A stretch of DNA of 13,754 nucleotides from Candidatus Cloacimonadota bacterium (GTDB taxonomy: Bacteria; Cloacimonadota; Cloacimonadia; Cloacimonadales; TCS61). Positions 6,026-13,754 of the stretch are shown one piece after another (position 1 is the stretch's first letter; each line of letters starts with the position of its first letter). A model generated the notes under the pieces. It searched no databases. It was not told the DNA's origin and worked only from the letters and a program-made list of their open reading frames with translations. The stretch lies in the NCBI GenBank assembly GCA_021108055.1, contig JAIORR010000303.1, positions 1 through 13,754 of the forward strand, read 5' to 3'. Position numbers and translations under genes: made by a program.

Positions 6026-7732
6026 CTAATTTACAAATATCCATTTAACATTAAAATTAACATGAAATTCGGGAAGCTCGGAAGAAGAAGGATAGGCAAA
6101 AAGATGATCAGAATTGGTCAGGTTAACTGCATCTAATTTGATCTCGAACCTGTCCGTGATTTGAAATGCAAGATATGCATCCAAATTTAAATTTTTCATA
6201 TTATAGATCGTATCTGTACCATCACAGGTAAATTGATATTCCGATGTATAAAAATGAGATAATCCCAATTTAATAGAATTGTTATATGGCATATTATAGA
6301 TAACTTCCAATATCGTTTTTGACTGCCAGGTAGGAAGATATAGATTCATAACATCTCGATACAGCATCCACCTTTTTAGATTTATTCCAAAACTTCTTAT
6401 ATTGAAATTTATGATATTAGACATTTCAAAAAATCGAATATCTTCACTTTCATATCCATGAGAATTATCAAATGTTTCTGTTCCATAGATAAATTCCATT
6501 CTCAAAAAGGAAGGACTTATTATTAATCCTGCTCCTGCTCTGTTTTCAGGTTCAAGATTACGATAGCCGGTTTCTTGACGGGTGAGATGTTTTACAGAAA
6601 GTGAAATGGGTTTGAATATTTTCATACTGAGTTCCGATGATAAAAAATAGTTGTCCTCATTCTGGAAATAACCGCTGTTTCCCAAATGAAATCTGTAAAT
6701 ATCAGAACTCTGATTTAAAGAAAATATATTGAATGTGGAATCTACAGATGTATTCCGGAAATATTCATAAGTTAATGTTAGAAGATTATTATCATTTTTA
6801 ATAGATTTTGTTAACATAATTTCAGATAATTTTCTTTTCATTGTATCGATCTCTGTAGTCTTGATAAGTCCGCCGATATTTATAAACCTGTTTTCAAATA
6901 GAATAGCGCTGTCTGAAATCCATTCCTTAATTTCATCTTTTTCAGGAATTTCGGGAGCATCTTTCAATACATTCGGATTAATTTTCTGGTCTATTGTTGT
7001 CTGATAAAAATGGATTTTTCCCCAGTTCAGATCACAAAAAAGATGAATGTTATAATTCCTGGATTGTTCTCTTGTGCCCAGCCATTCCCCGTCCTGTCCA
7101 ATATAATCACCTTCAAAATGCAAGTTCTTAATTCCCAGAATATTTCCTTTTTTTAAAGTTGCTGTTACATGATTCATATCGAAATCACCCAGTCCGAGAT
7201 ATGATTCGGAAAATGCTACAGGAAGGTCGTAATCATCTTCTATGAAAAAGATATTATCCCGAACGCATCTTGTATTGAAAAAAGGTTTATAATTCTGCAG
7301 TATATGTGTATTTGATACTTCAAAAGGAATTATCGTAAATCCATTTTTAGTGAACTGAATAGCAGGATCGAATGGAGATTTTAAATGAAAATTCTCTTTA
7401 TAGATCAAATGCGGAATGAACAGGTTTCGATGCGTTTGACGCTTTTCCTTCAAATACTCATCGAGCTGGTTTTTTAATGTTTCAAGAACAGAACCGGCAG
7501 TATCGATTATTGCTTCGGCAGATAGACTATCGTTCTCTGCAGATGTAATATGCAAAGAATCAACTGTATTCATCTCAATTTGCTTCAGACTGTCCAATTC
7601 TGTTTTTTCCAATGATAACGAATCGATTTTTGTCTCTATCATAAGATCATTATTTTGTGACCAGGCAATTACAGAAAATATTATTATTAGAAGATTAATT
7701 AAAATAAACGAGATAAATCTAATTTTTATCAT
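6026..7732 (-). CDS. Secreted outer-membrane beta-barrel-like protein (putative porin)
   Basis: ATG at 7732 is preferred over a TTG at 7744, with a weak GGGAA upstream. The 568-aa product begins with a signal peptide (MIKIRFISFILINLLIIIFS, cleavage near AWS-Q at 25-26). Residues 30-100 are Ser/Asp/Leu-rich, with DSL at 37, 47, 58 and 68, at 10 to 11-residue spacing. The rest alternates short polar and aromatic strands without membrane helices, as in outer-membrane barrels: repeated aromatic pairs, acidic turn segments, and a C-terminal stretch (RFEIKLDAVNLTNSD, then FHVNFNVKWIFVN) like the last strands of TonB-receptor or porin-like proteins. There is no TonB box or plug domain. Substrate unknown. 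It lies 25 bases after the epimerase gene and 12 before the membrane protein gene, consistent with one operon. Confidence 0.72.
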   Translation of the reverse strand: MIKIRFISFILINLLIIIFSVIAWSQNNDLMIETKIDSLSLEKTELDSLKQIEMNTVDSLHITSAENDSLSAEAIIDTAGSVLETLKNQLDEYLKEKRQTHRNLFIPHLIYKENFHLKSPFDPAIQFTKNGFTIIPFEVSNTHILQNYKPFFNTRCVRDNIFFIEDDYDLPVAFSESYLGLGDFDMNHVTATLKKGNILGIKNLHFEGDYIGQDGEWLGTREQSRNYNIHLFCDLNWGKIHFYQTTIDQKINPNVLKDAPEIPEKDEIKEWISDSAILFENRFINIGGLIKTTEIDTMKRKLSEIMLTKSIKNDNNLLTLTYEYFRNTSVDSTFNIFSLNQSSDIYRFHLGNSGYFQNEDNYFLSSELSMKIFKPISLSVKHLTRQETGYRNLEPENRAGAGLIISPSFLRMEFIYGTETFDNSHGYESEDIRFFEMSNIINFNIRSFGINLKRWMLYRDVMNLYLPTWQSKTILEVIYNMPYNNSIKLGLSHFYTSEYQFTCDGTDTIYNMKNLNLDAYLAFQITDRFEIKLDAVNLTNSDHLFAYPSSSELPEFHVNFNVKWIFVN

Positions 7733-7757
7733 ATTATTTCCCAACTGTTAAGAAATG

Positions 7758-8735
7758 TCATATCCATCCTTTTTCTTTGTACCATTTATAAGTTGTTTCA
7801 AGATGATGCTCGATATTTCCCTTAGATTTAAAACCTAATAAGTTCTTTGCTTTATCATTATTCACCAGCCAGAAATTTGTTTTCAATTCTTTTATCTTTT
7901 CACGATTTATTAATGATGGTCTTTTATTGAAGATAGAAAAAATATCACCTGTTAACGCTATCGGGTATAACATAAATTCCGGAATATTGATCGTTATGGA
8001 ATAAGTATTCAAAGCAAGACTCAAGCTTTTCACAAACTTTTTCAATGTATATGTTTTGCCATCCGAAGCAAAAAATATCTGGTTATATGCTTTTTTGTTG
8101 CCCAGTGTTTTTGCTATCATTTCCACAAGATCATCGATATAGATAAGGTTCATATATTTATCTTTGAAACCAATATGTAAAGCGAGATGTTTCTTAATAA
8201 GTTTAAAATATTGCAGGAAATCTTTATCTCCGGGACCATATACCGATGCCGGACGAATTATTGTCCACGGTTTTTCAGATTTCTTCTTTATTAAATTTTC
8301 TGCAAGTAATTTACTTTTTCCATACATCGTAACAGGAAAGCATCTATTGGATTCTTTTTTGGGATGCTTTTCATCTTTTGCAGGTCCTGCTGCTGCCTGG
8401 CTGCTTATGAAAACAAATTGCTTCAAAGATTTTGTATTATTGCAGATATTTAACATTTTTTCGGTAAGATCAATATTAACTTTCTTAAATTGTTTCCAGT
8501 TCATTGCACGGGTGGAAGCAGCATTATGAATAAGAATATCGCTTCCTTCGATAATCTCGAGCATTTCTGCTGTATTGTTATAATTCATACGATATATCTT
8601 GCACTCTTTAGGAATGAGTTCGGTATTCGATCCGAACCTTACAAGACAAGTTACATCGAATCTTTGTTCAAAAAAATTACGGGCAAGTGAACTTCCAACA
8701 AAACCGTTTGAACCTGTAATTACAATTTTTTTCAT
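7758..8735 (-). CDS. NAD-dependent epimerase/dehydratase family protein (extended SDR)
   Basis: I choose ATG at 8735 (325 aa) because the Rossmann strand begins at once (MKKIVITGSNGFVG). An upstream TTG at 8771 lies inside a TTGACC promoter-like box. The cofactor motif TGSNGFVG is at residues 7-14; D67 and HNAAS (70-74) follow the SDR pattern. The active site comprises SSQ (111-113) and YGKSK (138-142, Y138 and K142), and RPASVYGPGD (161-170) is typical of extended SDRs. The C-terminal part (about 180-325) is the variable substrate domain. The family includes sugar-nucleotide epimerases, dihydroflavonol-4-reductase-like and 3-beta-HSD-like enzymes; this one is closest in feel to the latter two, but the substrate cannot be fixed. 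There is no obvious Shine-Dalgarno site. First gene of the envelope-like trio. Confidence 0.9.
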   Translation of the reverse strand: MKKIVITGSNGFVGSSLARNFFEQRFDVTCLVRFGSNTELIPKECKIYRMNYNNTAEMLEIIEGSDILIHNAASTRAMNWKQFKKVNIDLTEKMLNICNNTKSLKQFVFISSQAAAGPAKDEKHPKKESNRCFPVTMYGKSKLLAENLIKKKSEKPWTIIRPASVYGPGDKDFLQYFKLIKKHLALHIGFKDKYMNLIYIDDLVEMIAKTLGNKKAYNQIFFASDGKTYTLKKFVKSLSLALNTYSITINIPEFMLYPIALTGDIFSIFNKRPSLINREKIKELKTNFWLVNNDKAKNLLGFKSKGNIEHHLETTYKWYKEKGWI

Positions 8736-8765
8736 AAATATATAAATTTTAAAAATAGAATATAA

Positions 8766-8771
8766 GGTCAA
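8766..8771 (-). promoter_or_regulatory. TTGACC -35 candidate for the epimerase operon
   Basis: A minus-strand TTGACC lies 31 bases before the epimerase ATG with AT-only DNA between, so the transcript would have a very short 5' leader. No clear -10 can be picked out. Confidence 0.3.
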
Positions 8772-8798
8772 ACTTTTTATTAGAAATAGATGTAAAAC

Positions 8799-8826
8799 TT
8801 GACGATAAAGATGGAATTAATATTTT
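8799..8826 (+). promoter_or_regulatory. Promoter candidate for adk and the downstream K+ genes
   Basis: TTGACG (8799-8804), 16 bp spacer, TATTTT (8821-8826) followed by TCG, about 38 bases before the adk ATG and back-to-back with the divergent epimerase promoter region. It is the only promoter-like site seen before the five-gene plus-strand block. Confidence 0.45.
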
Positions 8827-8864
8827 TCGATGCATTGAAGATTGAGATATAAAATGAGGTTGAG

Positions 8865-9491
8865 ATGAATATCATTTTAATTGGGATTCAGGGAAGTGGA
8901 AAAGGTACACAGGCAAAGTTGCTTTCAGATAGATTCGGTTGGAAGCATGTCACTTCCGGTGATCTGTTCAGAAAGAATATCGAGCAAAGAACAAAGCTCG
9001 GAATAGTTGTAAAAAAATACATCGATGCTGGGGAACTTGTGCCGGATAAATATGTTCTGGAAATGATCTCTGATGCGTTGAATAATGCTCCTGATGGATT
9101 CATTTTGGATGGCTTTCCCAGAAATATTGAACAGGTTCTTTTCCTGGTGGATAATTTTAAAATAGATTATGCAATACTTCTTGATCTATCAGATGAAAAA
9201 GCAATTGAGCGATTAATGGCTCGAAGGAACTGTAAAATTTGTAAAAAAGATTATAATGTTCTTTTCAAGAAACCAAAGGTTCCCGGAATTTGTGATGAAT
9301 GTGGGGGAGAGCTTGTCCAGCGGGATGATGATAACAAAGATGCCATAAGTAAAAGAATCGAAAAATTTCATAATGAAACAAATAAAGTTATCGATTTCTT
9401 TAAACAAAAAGATATGTTGATACAGGTAAATGCAGATCTGCCATTGCAGGCGATTCATGAAGATATCGCTTCCAGGTTGAAAGGTAAATAA
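8865..9491 (+). CDS. adk: Adenylate kinase with zinc-type LID
   Basis: Catalyses reversible phosphate transfer between ATP and AMP in the cytoplasm, keeping the adenylate pools in balance. The start has TGAGG 5 bases upstream. The 208-aa product has the P-loop GIQGSGKGT (7-15), AMP-binding TSGDLFR (30-36), DGFPR (82-86), and LID arginines (R120, R121). The LID carries C123, C126, C143 and C146, the four-cysteine zinc site of long-type kinases from Gram-positives and many other phyla. QRDDD (152-156) follows, with R164 close by. The P-loop has Ile-Gln where most family members have Pro-Pro or Ala-Pro; the catalytic Lys13 is intact. The downstream TrkH gene begins 14 bases after the stop. Confidence 0.97.
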   Translation: MNIILIGIQGSGKGTQAKLLSDRFGWKHVTSGDLFRKNIEQRTKLGIVVKKYIDAGELVPDKYVLEMISDALNNAPDGFILDGFPRNIEQVLFLVDNFKIDYAILLDLSDEKAIERLMARRNCKICKKDYNVLFKKPKVPGICDECGGELVQRDDDNKDAISKRIEKFHNETNKVIDFFKQKDMLIQVNADLPLQAIHEDIASRLKGK

Positions 9492-9505
9492 ACCGGAAAA
9501 CATAG

Positions 9506-11191
9506 ATGAATTACAATTTAAGATTTTTACGTAGAATAGAAAAGACCGCTTTCTTTATCTTAAATCTTTTTGCTTTGATAAATTTTCAGTTTTTATTTCT
9601 GAATATTTTCAAGGCAGACCAGTTAACTATTCATAAATACACATTAATTACGATATTTTTCCTGATTTTTTATTTAATAATAAAGTACATAAACGAAGGA
9701 TTCCGGATAAAGATACAGAACCTGTTTCCCGATATTCTTTTTATTTGTATCGGGTTACTCGTTAGTGATTCAGAGCGGGTATCTCAGTTCTATCTTCTCG
9801 GCAGACAAACTTATTTTCTGATACGTTCGTTTGCAGTAGCAGATCACAAAGGAGCTTTCTTCGATAAACTTTCAGATAATCCACCTGTTTTTGTGTTGTT
9901 CAGTTTCTTCCTTGCTATTTTTGTTGGAGCACTTTTATTGATGCTTCCTGCTGCAACGGTAAATGGCAGAGAGACATCTCTGCTGGGTGCTTTCTTTACT
10001 TCCACTTCCGCAACCTGTGTTACAGGATTAATAGTTTATGATACTGGAACTCATTTCACTTTATTCGGTCAGCTTATTATTTTGTTTTTAATCCAGATCG
10101 GTGGTTTGGGAATAATGACGATTTCCAGTGCATTTGCCATTATGATGGGGCAAAAGTTGACTTTGAAAAGCGAAAGCCTTATTCAAAATGTAGTCGGCAG
10201 TTCAAGCAAGATAGATATGATAAGACTCGTTCAAAGCATTATAATCGTAACTTTTATATTTGAAGCCTTTGGAGCATTGATATTGTATCTTACATTCAAT
10301 TCGGGAGCTCTTTCTTCTAATATTGCCATCTATCATTCGGTTTTTCATTCCATCTCCGCTTTCTGCAATGCAGGATTCAGTCTCTATACAAATAGTTTTA
10401 TGGGATACAGATCGAATTTCAGTATCAATTTTGTTATTACTTCTCTGATAATAATCGGCGGGATAGGTTTTCCTGTTCTTGTAGATCTCGGGAAAAGCTT
10501 TAAAAACAAATTCAAGCTTACCAGACTTACATTACATTCAAAGATAGTTCTTACCTGCACAATAGTTCTTTTAATATTGGGCTCTATCGGATTTTTTATT
10601 GCTGAATATAATACCGAGATGAAAGGTTTTGGTTTCTCAGACAGGTTGTATGCTTCATATTTTCAATCTGTTACAACCAGAACGGCAGGATTTAACACAA
10701 TCGATACAGCAAATATGAGCAAGGCTTCTGTGTTTATTTCTTCCATATTAATGTTTATCGGTGCTTCTCCTGGTTCAACCGGAGGTGGAATAAAAACTAC
10801 GGCTTTTGTTGTTGTTTTTGTCTCTGTACTTGCCATGTTCAGGGGAAATAGAGATGTGAATGTTTTTAAGAGACGTGTCTCGGAAGGGATCATCAAAAAG
10901 GTAATGGCTCTGGTCGCTGCTTCGATTTCATTGCTTACTCTGATGATATTTCTATTATTGTTAATAGAACCTTTCAGTTTAGAAAGAACGGTATTCGAGG
11001 CTTTTTCGGCTTTTGGAACGGTGGGGCTTTCCATGGGCATTACACCTCTTCTTTCCAATGCGGGGAAAATAATAATAATTATGCTTATGTATCTTGGAAG
11101 AGTAGGACCTCTCACCTTGATATTTGCAATTTCTGCAAGCTCAGAAAAATCTAATTTTAAATTCATTGAAGAAAAAATAAGTATTGGTTAA
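9506..11191 (+). CDS. TrkH/KtrB-family potassium uptake channel subunit
   Basis: Membrane subunit for K+ uptake, probably Na+- or H+-coupled. The 561 aa comprise four pore repeats with filter segments TCVTG (170-174), CNAGF (287-291), TRTAG (391-395) and GTVG (504-507), each with the key glycine. The intramembrane gate loop GASPGSTGGGIKTT is at 419-432 and the conserved arginine of GRVGPLT is R532. KtrB proteins are about 450 aa and TrkH about 480; this one has an extra N-terminal region of about 120 residues with roughly three hydrophobic segments (15-33, 43-61, 74-86), as seen in some anaerobe homologues. ATG at 9506 has only a GGAAA-like site, consistent with translation linked to adk. The RCK partner follows 16 bases later. 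Confidence 0.95.
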   Translation: MNYNLRFLRRIEKTAFFILNLFALINFQFLFLNIFKADQLTIHKYTLITIFFLIFYLIIKYINEGFRIKIQNLFPDILFICIGLLVSDSERVSQFYLLGRQTYFLIRSFAVADHKGAFFDKLSDNPPVFVLFSFFLAIFVGALLLMLPAATVNGRETSLLGAFFTSTSATCVTGLIVYDTGTHFTLFGQLIILFLIQIGGLGIMTISSAFAIMMGQKLTLKSESLIQNVVGSSSKIDMIRLVQSIIIVTFIFEAFGALILYLTFNSGALSSNIAIYHSVFHSISAFCNAGFSLYTNSFMGYRSNFSINFVITSLIIIGGIGFPVLVDLGKSFKNKFKLTRLTLHSKIVLTCTIVLLILGSIGFFIAEYNTEMKGFGFSDRLYASYFQSVTTRTAGFNTIDTANMSKASVFISSILMFIGASPGSTGGGIKTTAFVVVFVSVLAMFRGNRDVNVFKRRVSEGIIKKVMALVAASISLLTLMIFLLLLIEPFSLERTVFEAFSAFGTVGLSMGITPLLSNAGKIIIIMLMYLGRVGPLTLIFAISASSEKSNFKFIEEKISIG

Positions 11192-11207
11192 AATATAAGG
11201 AGTTATT

Positions 11208-11909
11208 ATGGCAAAATTTGCAGTAATAGGACTCGGAAAGTTCGGAATGAACGTTGCTACCACTCTGTTTGAAAAAGGAGCGGAAGTTATAGCCATCGAT
11301 AATAATCAGGCTTTGATAGATGAGATCAGCGGAAGGGTAAGTGTTGCCATCAATATGAGCAGTACAGATGAAAAAGCTTTGAAATCCAACCGTATCCAGG
11401 ATGTTGATGCAGTTATACTCGCAATCGGGAACAGTATCGAAGTAAGCGTTCTTACCAGTGTGATTTTAAAAAAGCTTGGAGTAAGCAATATCTATGCAAA
11501 AGTAGATAGCAAAGTTCATGCAAGAATATTGGAACTGCTTGGAATACAGAATATAATATTTCCGGAAGAACAAATTGGAATTCAATTAGCTAATTCACTG
11601 ATCTCCAGTAGTGTTCTTGAGTATATCGATCTTTCCAGCGGACATAGCGTTGTAGAGCTTGTTGTTCCGGATAAATGGGCAGGAAAAACACTTCAGCAGC
11701 TTGCACTTCCTACGGAAAGAGGGATAAATATCGTTGCCATCAAAGGTAGTGAACACAGCGTTACGGAAGAAGGTGAAAACATAATTAAAAAGAAAATAAA
11801 TGATATGCCGGGCGCTAATGATGTAATTAACGAAGAAGATGTGTTAGTGCTTATCGGACCAAAAGCTAAGATCAATGATCTGATAAACGAAACTTCTAAA
11901 AAAGGATAG
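11208..11909 (+). CDS. TrkA/KtrA-family RCK regulatory subunit of K+ uptake
   Basis: Cytoplasmic nucleotide-gated regulator that binds the TrkH/KtrB channel as a ring. ATG follows AAGGAG with 5-base spacing. The single RCK unit of 233 aa is the KtrA size (E. coli TrkA has two units in about 458 aa). The Rossmann RCK_N domain has GLGKFG (8-13) and the acidic ribose-binding D31 at the end of beta 2; residues 1-135 cover it. The RCK_C domain is at about 140-225 (SVVELVVPDKWAGKTLQQLA, ending DVLVLIGPKAKINDL). Gating by ATP/ADP or NAD(H) is known for the family and cannot be distinguished here. It ends 4 bases before the PAS-protein ATG, which argues for one message. Confidence 0.95.
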   Translation: MAKFAVIGLGKFGMNVATTLFEKGAEVIAIDNNQALIDEISGRVSVAINMSSTDEKALKSNRIQDVDAVILAIGNSIEVSVLTSVILKKLGVSNIYAKVDSKVHARILELLGIQNIIFPEEQIGIQLANSLISSSVLEYIDLSSGHSVVELVVPDKWAGKTLQQLALPTERGINIVAIKGSEHSVTEEGENIIKKKINDMPGANDVINEEDVLVLIGPKAKINDLINETSKKG

Positions 11910-11913
11910 AATT

Positions 11914-12687
11914 ATGAAAATCTCATTTACAGGAAAAATAAGATTATTAATACTTTTGATATTTATTATTGTGTTGATTCAGGCAGGAGTAGTATTGCAT
12001 CTGTTAGGGAACTCCACAGACCTTATTCAGATGAGAATAGATATTCAAAACACAATTTTTATAACGATATTCGTTCAATTCATTCTGGCTTTGATATTGA
12101 TATTTTACATACCTGTTTTTCTTCATAAAGCATTTTTGGAAATTCATAATATTATTAAAGATATTTCACAGGGAATATATAATATCGATATCGATACAGA
12201 TAACTTCAAAAGATCACTCGATAAGGAATTTTATACAGTAATGTTATCTTTGAAAGATATGCTGAGGTCTATCCTGAGCTTTGATAAACTGAAAAAGGAT
12301 AAGATAGTAGAGCATCATAACAGGATCGTTTCGTTATTGAACCTTACGGATGATGGCTTCATTATTATGGATATGAAAGCTAACATTGCCTATATTAACG
12401 ATAAAATTTTGGAAGCATTCCCCGCTCTCAGTGAAAAAACAAATATGATCGAAACTAATTTCCCGCCTGAAATAGAGAACAATATAAAAAAATATGTTCT
12501 GAATATCTTAAAATCTAAGACAAAGCAGGAATCTCAGCAATTCTTCGTTCCTTCAATGAAAAGACATATAGCACTTAATAGTGCAATAATCCGTGATTCG
12601 AATGGTTTTCCTACTGGTGTGATAGTGTCTTTTAAAAACCTTGATAAGAAGAAACAGGAAAAGCAGAAAGAAACCGAATCCGAATAA
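11914..12687 (+). CDS. Membrane PAS-domain protein lacking a histidine kinase domain
   Basis: ATG lies 4 bases after the KtrA stop, with AAGGA inside the KtrA 3' end as ribosome site. The 257 aa have two membrane helices (about 8-31 and 47-70) with a very short external loop, a HAMP-like or linker helix region (70-135), and a PAS-like domain (about 137-243: RIVSLLNLTDDGFIIMDMKANIAYIND and GFPTGVIVSFKNLD). The end is a lysine/glutamate-rich tail. This is the layout of the sensor half of a PhoR-type kinase, but there is no H-box, HATPase, GGDEF or output domain, and the next gene is rluD-like. It may sense K+, turgor or a ligand and act directly on the K+ transporter, or it may be a truncated kinase. 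The operon position supports a link to K+ uptake. Confidence 0.78.
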   Translation: MKISFTGKIRLLILLIFIIVLIQAGVVLHLLGNSTDLIQMRIDIQNTIFITIFVQFILALILIFYIPVFLHKAFLEIHNIIKDISQGIYNIDIDTDNFKRSLDKEFYTVMLSLKDMLRSILSFDKLKKDKIVEHHNRIVSLLNLTDDGFIIMDMKANIAYINDKILEAFPALSEKTNMIETNFPPEIENNIKKYVLNILKSKTKQESQQFFVPSMKRHIALNSAIIRDSNGFPTGVIVSFKNLDKKKQEKQKETESE

Positions 12688-12692
12688 AATTG

Positions 12693-13664
12693 ATGAGGAT
12701 AGAATACAAAGAAAAAAACCATCAGAGAATTGATAAATTTCTGAAAGAGAGAAAGATCGAAGAGCTTTATTCCAGATCTTTCATAGATAAATTAATTATA
12801 GAAGAATATATAAAAGTTAATGGCAATCCTGTAAAAAAAAGTCACCTTCTGAAATCCGGCGATATAATCAAGATCGATATTCCGCAACCCGAGAGCCTGG
12901 AAATAATTCCGGAAAACATTCCCATAAACATTTTGTGGGAAGATGAATATCTGGTTATTGTTAATAAACCTGCCGGAATGATCGTTCACCCTGGTGCAGG
13001 AAATCCTGATGGAACGTTGGTTAATGCCCTTATGTATCACCTGAAGGGTAATCTTTCTTCCGGTTCGGATGTATTGCGACCCGGCATTGTTCATCGGTTG
13101 GATAAGGATACTACCGGACTCTTGATAGCTGCAAAAGATGACAGAACTCATTCTCTTCTTTCGCAGATGTTCCAGGATAGAAAGATCAAAAAGACCTACC
13201 TTGCCATTACTGTAGGTGCACCCGCGGAAAACCATGGAACCATCGAAACTAACATCGAAAGAAGCAGTGCAGACCGTAAGAAAATGACTGTTTCGGAGAA
13301 TGGCAAAAAAGCTGTTACTCACTATAAAATTCTGGAACATTACGATTTCTTCTCCGTAATGGAATTAGGTCTGGAGACCGGCAGAACTCATCAGATAAGG
13401 GTTCATTTTTCCAGCATCAATTGTCCTATCTTAGGTGATGATACCTATTCCAGCCTGAAAAGGACTTTGAATATAATCCCCAGTCACTTTCATAAAAAGA
13501 TAAAACATTTGCTGGCAAACCATCTTAAAAGACAGGCTCTGCATGCATACAAATTGAAGTTAGTCCATCCCATTACTGGAAAAGAAATAAATGTAGAAGC
13601 ACCACTGCCGCAGGATATAAAGTACACACTCGATTGGCTGAAAAAGAGTTTTAATACAGAGTAA
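12693..13664 (+). CDS. RluD/RluA-family large-subunit rRNA pseudouridine synthase
   Basis: Isomerises specific uridines to pseudouridine, most likely in 23S rRNA. I take ATG at 12693 (323 aa) rather than TTG at 12690; no clear Shine-Dalgarno site is present, and the PAS gene ends 5 bases before, so translational coupling is likely. An S4 RNA-binding domain occupies about 11-66 (RIDKFLKER, then YIKVNGNPVKKSHLLKSGD). The catalytic domain starts near 80: NKPAGMIVHPG (91-101), active-site HRLDKDTTGL (134-143) with catalytic D137, KTYLAITVG, and GRTHQIRVHF. All family motifs are intact and the length is usual for RluD. Last complete gene of the plus-strand block; a short CAGAA/TTCTG hairpin follows, without a T-run. 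Confidence 0.95.
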   Translation: MRIEYKEKNHQRIDKFLKERKIEELYSRSFIDKLIIEEYIKVNGNPVKKSHLLKSGDIIKIDIPQPESLEIIPENIPINILWEDEYLVIVNKPAGMIVHPGAGNPDGTLVNALMYHLKGNLSSGSDVLRPGIVHRLDKDTTGLLIAAKDDRTHSLLSQMFQDRKIKKTYLAITVGAPAENHGTIETNIERSSADRKKMTVSENGKKAVTHYKILEHYDFFSVMELGLETGRTHQIRVHFSSINCPILGDDTYSSLKRTLNIIPSHFHKKIKHLLANHLKRQALHAYKLKLVHPITGKEINVEAPLPQDIKYTLDWLKKSFNTE

Positions 13665-13702
13665 ACAGAACTAAATTCTGATTAGAAAAAAAATAAAAGT
13701 AA

Positions 13703-13729
13703 TTGACTAAATCTAAAATAGAATATCTT
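13703..13729 (+). promoter_or_regulatory. Promoter candidate for a gene beyond the window
   Basis: TTGACT (13703-13708), 15 bp spacer, TATCTT (13724-13729) then TTCGG, matching the arrangement at 2287-2313. The remaining bases contain no start codon with a ribosome site. Confidence 0.4.
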
Positions 13730-13754
13730 TTCGGATTAGATTAATTTGTTATGC

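Noticed and set aside
10663..11166. Minus-strand ORF of 167 codons
   Set aside because: It is the reverse of the conserved TrkH filter and gate region; no ribosome site and no recognisable protein.
12792..13340. Minus-strand ORF of 182 codons
   Set aside because: Antisense to the conserved pseudouridine synthase, composition typical of an antisense frame.
13666..13680. CAGAA-ctaaa-TTCTG hairpin after the rluD-like gene as a terminator
   Set aside because: Only a 5-bp stem, followed by A-rich rather than T-rich sequence in the direction of transcription.

Overview
The window is a strongly AT-rich piece of bacterial chromosome with Shine-Dalgarno-led genes and little intergenic DNA. A secreted beta-barrel-like protein with a Ser/Asp/Leu-rich N-terminus, recurrent TTGAC promoters with AT-rich -10 boxes, and a uridine-kinase-like protein fused to a ThrRS-like N-terminus suggest an anaerobic Gram-negative of the FCB/Cloacimonadota kind. 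The taxonomy is inference only. I see no tRNA, rRNA, CRISPR array, transposase or phage gene; most coding content is ordinary housekeeping and membrane physiology.

Left part (1-3300, minus strand): a 3'-truncated ABC half-exporter; upstream of it an unusual 480-base region; then a 74-aa unknown protein, a 66-aa stand-alone MshEN-like (possible c-di-GMP-binding) protein, and a YitT-family membrane protein. The unusual region holds a TTGACA promoter, a 15-codon ORF with a perfect AGGAGG, five leader hairpins (one long, with a GAAA tetraloop), a strong intrinsic terminator, a 29-bp tandem direct repeat and a TATAAT box just before the exporter. It looks like a structured leader or small RNA with an embedded peptide, and is the most promising undescribed element here.

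Middle (3300-8864): a divergent intergenic region, the plus-strand nucleoside-kinase-like gene (TTG start), then a convergent gap with two palindromes, and a tight minus-strand trio read in the order NAD-dependent epimerase, secreted barrel-like protein, six-span membrane protein.

Right part (8865-13754, plus strand): adenylate kinase with a zinc-type LID, the potassium channel subunit TrkH/KtrB, its RCK regulator TrkA/KtrA, a membrane PAS protein without a kinase domain, and an RluD-family pseudouridine synthase, closely packed and probably one transcription unit. The PAS protein directly follows the K+ uptake pair and may sense a signal connected with K+ or membrane state. The last 90 bases hold a promoter candidate for a gene beyond the window.
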